NCBI GenBank assembly: GCA_026874595.1
Contig: CM049312.1
Span: 67,672,929 to 67,736,928, forward strand
Reading direction: 5' to 3'
DNA from: Sipunculus nudus
Lineage: Eukaryota > Annelida > Sipuncula > Golfingiida > Sipunculidae
DNA length: 64,000 bases
The notes below the pieces were generated by a model. It saw nothing but the letters and a program-made list of their open reading frames with translations. It ran no database searches and was not told the origin of the DNA. Each line of letters starts with the position of its first letter. The stretch's first letter is position 1. Shown here in pieces: positions 57,759-64,000 of this stretch. Made by a program: the position numbers and the translations under genes.

Positions 57759-58400
57759 AAGCTACATTTCCATAAGCGCGAGAGACGCGATTATGAGTCG
57801 CGAGCCGTTGGGGGGGGGGGGGGGGGGCGTGTTTCCATAAAAGCGACGCGACACGCGATTTTTTGTCTTTTCTTCACAATTACAACAATTTAGATTTCAT
57901 TTGGTGAATTTTGTATAACTAATCAAAGAGAGTGATCTATGATTAAAGGCATTTCGAGTCTGAATATATCTGAAAATACGGTAAATAGGCTGTCGGTCAT
58001 AACAACAGGGGCTTCTTGCCTGCCTATCTGAAATATGAAGTAAATAATAAAGAGATGGACCATATAGTGCGAAAACGCTAGGAAAAATGTCAGATAAGTA
58101 ATAGTTATAAGAAAATGACCATGAATAGAAACAAATTTAACCGAAATCTACACGAATAGCAAGTTAAGCGCTTATGAATTGAGGCACGTGCTGTCAACAC
58201 AAGGATGCCCGGGAACTTGACGTTATTTTAAGGAATTCCCACGCGAATGCCGCGCGACAGGTTCCTGAATCGCTATCCGCCGCGATTCAGAAAATCGCGC
58301 TCGCTTTCGCGCTCGCTGACGCGCATATGGAAACGCTCTAGTGATATTATCATGGAAGCGATCTCCCGTTCGCGCCTACTATGGAAACGCAGCTTTACAC
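57759..58400. mobile_element. GC-rich fold-back MITE
   Basis: The left end AAGCTACATTTCCATAAGCG and the right end complement AAAGCTGCGTTTCCATAGTA are inverted. Both flanks carry GCGCGA/TCGCGCTCGC-rich arms (57776-57860, 58240-58390) around an AT-rich middle. A G run of about 18 bases lies near 57811. Open frames through the GC arms are simple Arg/Ser-rich by-products. Target duplication not clear. Confidence 0.55.
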
Positions 58401-59494
58401 CTATGTGTAAGACAGGCAGAGCAGAGAATAGCACTGTTGGTGTGATCGTAGGGCCGGAAGACTCTCGAGGACTGTAAAATATTGCTGAAAATTAGGTATT
58501 ATACCTGTTTTTCGAATGTGCACTCATGCCCAAGGATTGAAGTATAACGTTTCGTTTGACTTGTGTTATATATTATATAACTTGCGTTGTAAAGGAAGCC
58601 TTAAACGTCAAAACATTTTTTTCTCCGCTATCCATTAACAATTTGACAATGCCATATCTAAGAAAGAACTTTCAGATTTAAACCTATACGTATAGTCATA
58701 GAGCGACTAACATCATCTGAGAAACTGTATGAAATTACTTTTACTTGCCTCAAATGATATATCAAATATGAAATTTCAATTATTTATGTAAAGAGGCTTG
58801 ACCAGATGGACTGGCGGCGCATGCGCAGGTTTAAAGGCTGAATGTACGAGCACTGGGGGACTTGGGTCAGTGTGGAGACCAATTTGTGACCCTTTTTTTC
58901 GGTGCCTCAATTATACGATTGTAATTAAATTTAGCTGCTTATTTATAATTTTTTATTAACCCGCATCAGGTTGTAACATCCCTCCTCTTTTCTGTCACTA
59001 GTTCATGCAAGCCCACTTGTCAATCAAAGGTCTATTGGCATTTCTGCCTAATCGAAGGCTGCTAGTGACTCCGCCCATGCACTCAATATTTTTTTCAGCA
59101 AAACAGGTTTTTAGTCAGTCAGGATTGGGGTCCCTTTTGCACCAAGCAGTCCCCCATGAGGGATAAAGCTTGGAGTTTGCTTCGGCTATCATGAAGTGGC
59201 CAGGGGTATGACTTCATACCAGGGTCGATTTTTGGCCGTGCCAATCATCGAGTGTGACCGCCCAATTTTAATAGCAGTCGTGCTACTTACCTGGGTATGT
59301 AAATTTTAATTTCATGCCTAACTTTATCAGAAATCATGTAATTTGATTATTTTTAGGATAAGATTTCAATTTTATTATCATCAAACAGTGTTGTTTTATT
59401 TCTTTAAATTGTACAAGTACACTGTCCAGTCCCAATTACCCCCGAATTAGAAGACAAACAACAAGGTGAAAATGGTATGAATATGTGTTATCAA
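58400..59494. other. Unassigned region with a structured-looking island
   Basis: No gene recognised. 59120-59300 is richer in GC than its flanks, holds a GGTATGACTTCATACC hairpin-like word and, on the minus strand, a perfect CAG|GTAAGT donor (59285-59293). Confidence 0.35.
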
Positions 59495-62400
59495 ACATTA
59501 CACAAATAGGATGTATATGGTAATAATAAATTATTAAAACCGTTCACGATAGCAATAAAAATTATAGTCAATAAAACTATTAATATTCAAAACACACACT
59601 TGATAGGTTTTCAATGTGGCCCTTTAATATCGAACTCATGGTTGGTTCAGCATTTAATGTTATCATATGAAATCAATACATATTCTTGCTGTTAATCAAA
59701 TTGTGATATTGGATATAGTGAGTAAAACATGACAGACACAATCAAGATTTATTAATAATAATTCTCACAGTGCCAGCTCATTCTTTCTTTTTTTTGGTTC
59801 ATTTTTCTGACGTGTTGCTTTAAAATTGTTCCATACACCCATTATTTTTCATGAAAAGATTGAATATTTGTACTTTTGATACACTTTTATTTACTTGATG
59901 GGTCTATTTTCTTTAAGGATTCTATAAATCACTACTTTTATTATTTTAAAAAAAAGGCTTCATCCAGTTATGATACTCACAGCTGAATTATCCGGGCATT
60001 TCAAGTTAAATGAACAAATCTTTCAGAGACACATTTACCACTGATATGACTTTTATTGTTCACTTGATAGAAACTGTTATCGACGTCGATCAGTTTCTCT
60101 ATTAAATAATTAACAGACGACAAGCTCCATGCGTCTTTTAATTGGATGTCGCTTTTGTTTAAATGTTGTTTGTAAAATGCATATTTCCCGAAAAAAACGT
60201 GTCCTTATTATAATATGCCATATAGAACCGCGAATACAGAACATGTAACTTGTCCTGTTAAAACTTGATTGACATTTTAATTAGCTCTCCAAAGAAACGG
60301 GTCCGCATCTGAGGTGGCTTGGGAAGCTTTGCACGGTAAGTAAAACTGACTTGATCGATAAACTTTATGCTTCCTAACTGTTATGGTACAATTTCCTAAT
60401 TAGAACGTTTATATGTAATTAACTTGAATTAGTATACATATTGACACTATGGTGAGAGTTCTAAAATGTGCAGAAATATTTTCAGCAGGTAAAAACCTAA
60501 AATTTCAGTCATACGGAAATCATTTTGAAACCTAGGGTTCATATATTTATTGTAACAATAGATTTTAAACACTAAGCTCCCACCATACCATTTACTAATT
60601 AATCAGTAAAGTTCTACAAGGTAAACTTGTATTTATGTTTTATATACCATTTTGACAATTAATTACAACGAATAAGATGTATATGGTTATAATAAATTTA
60701 TTAAACCATTAACGATAGCAAGAAAAATGATAGTAAAAATATTGATATTCCAAACACACACAGGATAGGTTTTCAATGTAGCCCTTTTTCCCGGCGTAAT
60801 ATCAAACGCATGTTTGATTCCACATTTAATGTTATCATCTGATATCAATACATGTTCTGGCTGTTTATCAATTTGTGATATTGGGCACAGTGAAATAAAA
60901 ATGACATTCACAAACATTATTTTGTATATTAATTCTCAGCGTGCCAGCTCATTCTTTTTGTTTTATTTTACAGACGTGTTGTTTATAAATTGTTCCATAC
61001 ACCCAATATTTTTTCAAGACAAAATTGAATATTTGTACTTTTGACTATGATACATTTTTATTGACTTGATCAGTCTATTTTTCTTTTAGGTTTCTATTAA
61101 TCACTACTTTAATATCCTTGAAATAGGCTTCATCGATCTATGATACTCATAGCTGAATTATCCGCGCATTTCAAGTTAAAGTGAACAAATCGTTCAAAGA
61201 CACATTTACAACTAATGTGACTTTTATTGTTCACTTGAAAGAAAATGTTATTGACAACGATCAGTTTCTCTGTTAATTAATTGACAGACGAAAAGCTCCA
61301 TGCGTCTTTTAATTCGATGTCGCTTTTGTTTAAGTGTTGTTTGTAAAATGCATATTTCCAGAAAAAAAGTGTCCATATAAAATATGCAATTTAGAACCGC
61401 CAACACAGAAACATGTAACTTGTCCTGTTACAACTGGTTTGACATTTGAATTAGCTCTCCAAGGAAACTTTTCCGAATCTGAGACGGCTGTAGCAGCCTT
61501 CAGTGGTAAATAAAACTGAATTGATCGAAAAACATTATGGTTCTTAAGTACCCCCGTCATGATACAATTTCCTAATTAGAACGATTTAATGTTATAAACA
61601 AGGTAAATTAGTTTGAACAAATATACAAATTGACACTCTTGCGAAAGTCCTATAATGTGCAGCAATATTTCCAGCAGGTAACAAACAAAATTTTTAAACA
61701 TACGGAAAGCATTATGAAACTTGGGGTTCATATATTTATTGTAAAAATAAATTTTAAACACTTAGCCCGTAACAACCATTTACTAAATAAAAAGTAAACT
61801 TCTACAAGGTAAACATGTATTTATGTTTTATATACAATTTTGACAATTATTAATAACAAAAATAGGATGTATATGGTCATAATACATTTATAAAACCGTT
61901 TACGATAGCAAGAAAAAATTATAGTCAATAATAATATTGATATTTCAAACACACACAGGATAGGTTTTTAATGTAGCTCCTTTTTCTCAGAGTAATATCA
62001 AACGCATAGTTGGTTCAGCATTTAATGTTATCATCTGAAATCAATACAGTTCTGACTGTTTATCTGATTGTGATATTGGGTATAGTGAGAAACACATGAC
62101 AGTCACAATCATGATTTATAATAATAATTCTCACCGTGCCAGCACTTTCTTTTTTTTGTTTCATTGTACAGATGTGTTGTTTTATAAAATGTACCATACA
62201 CCCAATATTTTTCAACACAAAATATTATATTTGTACTTTTGACGTTGATACCATTTTATTGACATAATGGGTCTATTTTTCTTTTAGGTTTCTATTAACC
62301 ACTACTTTTATATCCTTGAAATAGGCTTCATCAAATTATGATACTCATAGCTGAATTATCCTAGCATTTCATGTTAAAGTGAACAAATCGTTCAGAGACA

Positions 62401-64000
62401 CATTTACAACTAATGTGACTTTTATTGTTCATTTGAAAGAAAATACTATTGACATCGATCAGTTTCTCTGTTAATTAATTGCAGATGAGAAGCTCCATGT
62501 GTCTTTTAATCCGTTGTCGCTTTTGTTTAAAGGTTGTTTGTAAAATGCATATATCCAGGAAAAAAGTGTCCATATTATAATATGCCATTTAGAACCGCCA
62601 ACACAGAAACATGTAAGTTGTCCTGTTAAAACTGGTTTGACATTTGAATTAGCTCTCCAAGGAAACTTGTCCGAATATGAGGTGGCTGTGGCAGCTTTCA
62701 ATGGTAAATAAAACTGAATTGATCGAAAAACATTATGGTCCTAAGTACCCCCGTCATGGTACAATTCCCTAATTAGAACGCTTTAATTGTTATAAACAAG
62801 GTAAATTAGTTTGAACAAAGGTACTGATTGACATTCTTGCGAAAGTCCTATAATGTGCAGCAATATTTCCAGCAGGTAACAAACAAAATTTTTAAACATA
62901 CGGATAGGATGATGAAACTTGGGGTTAATATATTTATTGTAAAAATAAATTTTAAACACTTAGCTCGTACCAAACCATTTACTTATTTTAAAAGTAAACT
63001 TCTACAAGGTAAACATGTATTTATTTTATAAACTATTTTGACAATTATTAATAACAAAAATAGGATGTATATGGTCATAATACATTTATAAAACCGTTTA
63101 CAATAGCAAGAAAAATTACAGTCAATAATAATATTGATATTTCAAACTCACACACAGGATAGGTTTTTAATGTAGCTCCTTTTTCCCTGAGTAATATCAA
63201 ACGCATAGTTGGTTCAGCATTTAACGTTATCATCTGAAATCAATACAGTTTTGACTGTTTATCAGGTTGTGATATTGGGTATAGTGAGAAAAACATGAAT
63301 GATGGGTCTATTTTTATTTTAGGATTCTATTAATCACTACTTTTATTGCCTTTAAATAGGCTACATCGATCTGTGGTACTTATCTCGAATTATCCGAGCA
63401 TTTCAAGTTAAAGTGAACAAATTTTTCAGAGACGCACTTACCACTGATGTGACTTTTATTGTTCACTTGAAAGAAAGAGTTATTTACGTCGTTCAGTTTC
63501 TCTCTTAATTAATTGACAGACGAAAAGCTCCATGCGTCTTTTAATTCGATGTCGCTCTTATAAAATGCATATTTCAAGAAAAAACGTGTCCATATTATAA
63601 TATTCCATTTAGAACCACTATCTCAGATACATGTAACTTGTCCTGTTAAAACCTGTTTGACATTTGAATAAGCTCTCCAAGGGAACCTGCCCGAATCTGA
63701 GGTGGCTGTGGCAGCTTTACATGGTAAGCAAAACTGAATTGATCCACTTTTGATTGAAACTATGGTTCTTAAATACACCGTCATGTACAATTTTCTAATT
63801 AGAACGTTTTCATGTAATTAACAAGGTAAGTTAGTTTGAATAAATATACAGATTGACTCTCTTGCGGGAGTTCTCTTTAATGTGCAGCAATATTTCAAGC
63901 AGGTAACGAACAAAACATTTCAAACAAACGGAAAGCATTATGAAACTTGGGGTTCATATATTAATTGTAAAAATGAATTTTAAACACTAACCCGCACCAT
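59494..64000. repeat. Tandem array of about 1.17-1.20-kb units (four copies, last incomplete)
   Basis: GATGTATATGGT recurs at 59511, 60676, 61866 and 63064. The same ordered landmarks follow in each unit: TAGGTTTT-AATGTAG, TTTAATGTTATCATCTGA, CCATGCGTCTTTTAAT, TTGACATTTGAATTAGCTCT, TGTGCAGCAATATTTC and TTTTAAACACTTAGC. Copies 3 and 4 are closest. Copy 4 lacks about 165 bp (near 63297) and runs off the window. Not recognised as a known family. Confidence 0.9.

Noticed and set aside
58247-58477. Arg/Ser-rich plus-strand frame
   Set aside because: It comes from the TCGCGC-rich arm of a fold-back MITE; there is no splice context and no homology that I recognise.
59285-59300. U1 snRNA gene starting at ACTTACCTG
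   Set aside because: Only the first 9-10 bases match; the following sequence has none of the U1 stem-loops or a U1 Sm site.
60687-60917. Minus-strand 76-codon frame (SQIDKQPEHVLISDD...) and similar frames at 61330-61560 and 62471-62701
   Set aside because: They lie in the tandem array. The matching positions in other units carry stops and indels, so the frames are not kept.

Overview
This is a 64-kb window of AT-rich animal nuclear DNA that carries one recognisable protein-coding gene. It is an intron-rich orthologue of the transcription elongation factor and histone chaperone SPT6 (SUPT6H), read on the minus strand. I traced 33 coding exons from the ATG at 47743 to the TGA at 2236. Every intron begins GT and ends AG, and the codon phase carries through every junction. 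The assembled protein is 1752 residues, close to the roughly 1.73-kb-residue vertebrate protein. The exon sequence is clearly metazoan. The repeats (GGTGGCGCCACC-bearing tandem repeats, GACGG-rich element ends, tRNA-derived SINEs with a TGTAAAATAAATA-type tail) are of a style I associate with molluscs, most likely a bivalve. That taxonomic call is an inference from repeat style.

Layout. 1-834 is sequence downstream of the gene with a long TA microsatellite. 835-2235 is the probable 3' UTR, with minus-strand AATAAA signals. 2236-47743 holds the SUPT6H coding exons and introns. 47744-47757 is the last stretch of 5' UTR before an apparent 3' splice site. A donor-like site near 54480, in a relatively CpG-rich stretch, is my best candidate for the non-coding first exon and promoter. 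47758-59400 otherwise holds only repeats and unassigned sequence. From about 59494 to the window end lies a tandem array of four units of about 1.17-1.2 kb.

The introns are rich in mobile elements. Intron 12 (27915-34303) holds a hAT-type element with a perfect 8-bp target duplication enclosing a LINE fragment, and a tyrosine-recombinase relic split by a 3.25-kb pogo-like element. Intron 21 (12654-18520) holds a composite element of about 3.1 kb built from internal tandem repeats, each marked by the palindrome GGTGGCGCCACC, plus a SINE. Several TA-flanked MITEs and a probable Mutator-type MITE (9-bp target duplication) also occur.

I see no second host protein gene, tRNA gene, rRNA gene or CRISPR array. 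The observations most worth checking are the phased palindrome arrays, the nested transposons in intron 12, a duplicated 3' splice site at exon 27 that would introduce a stop codon, and the tandem array with a conserved 51-nt block bounded by splice-like dinucleotides.
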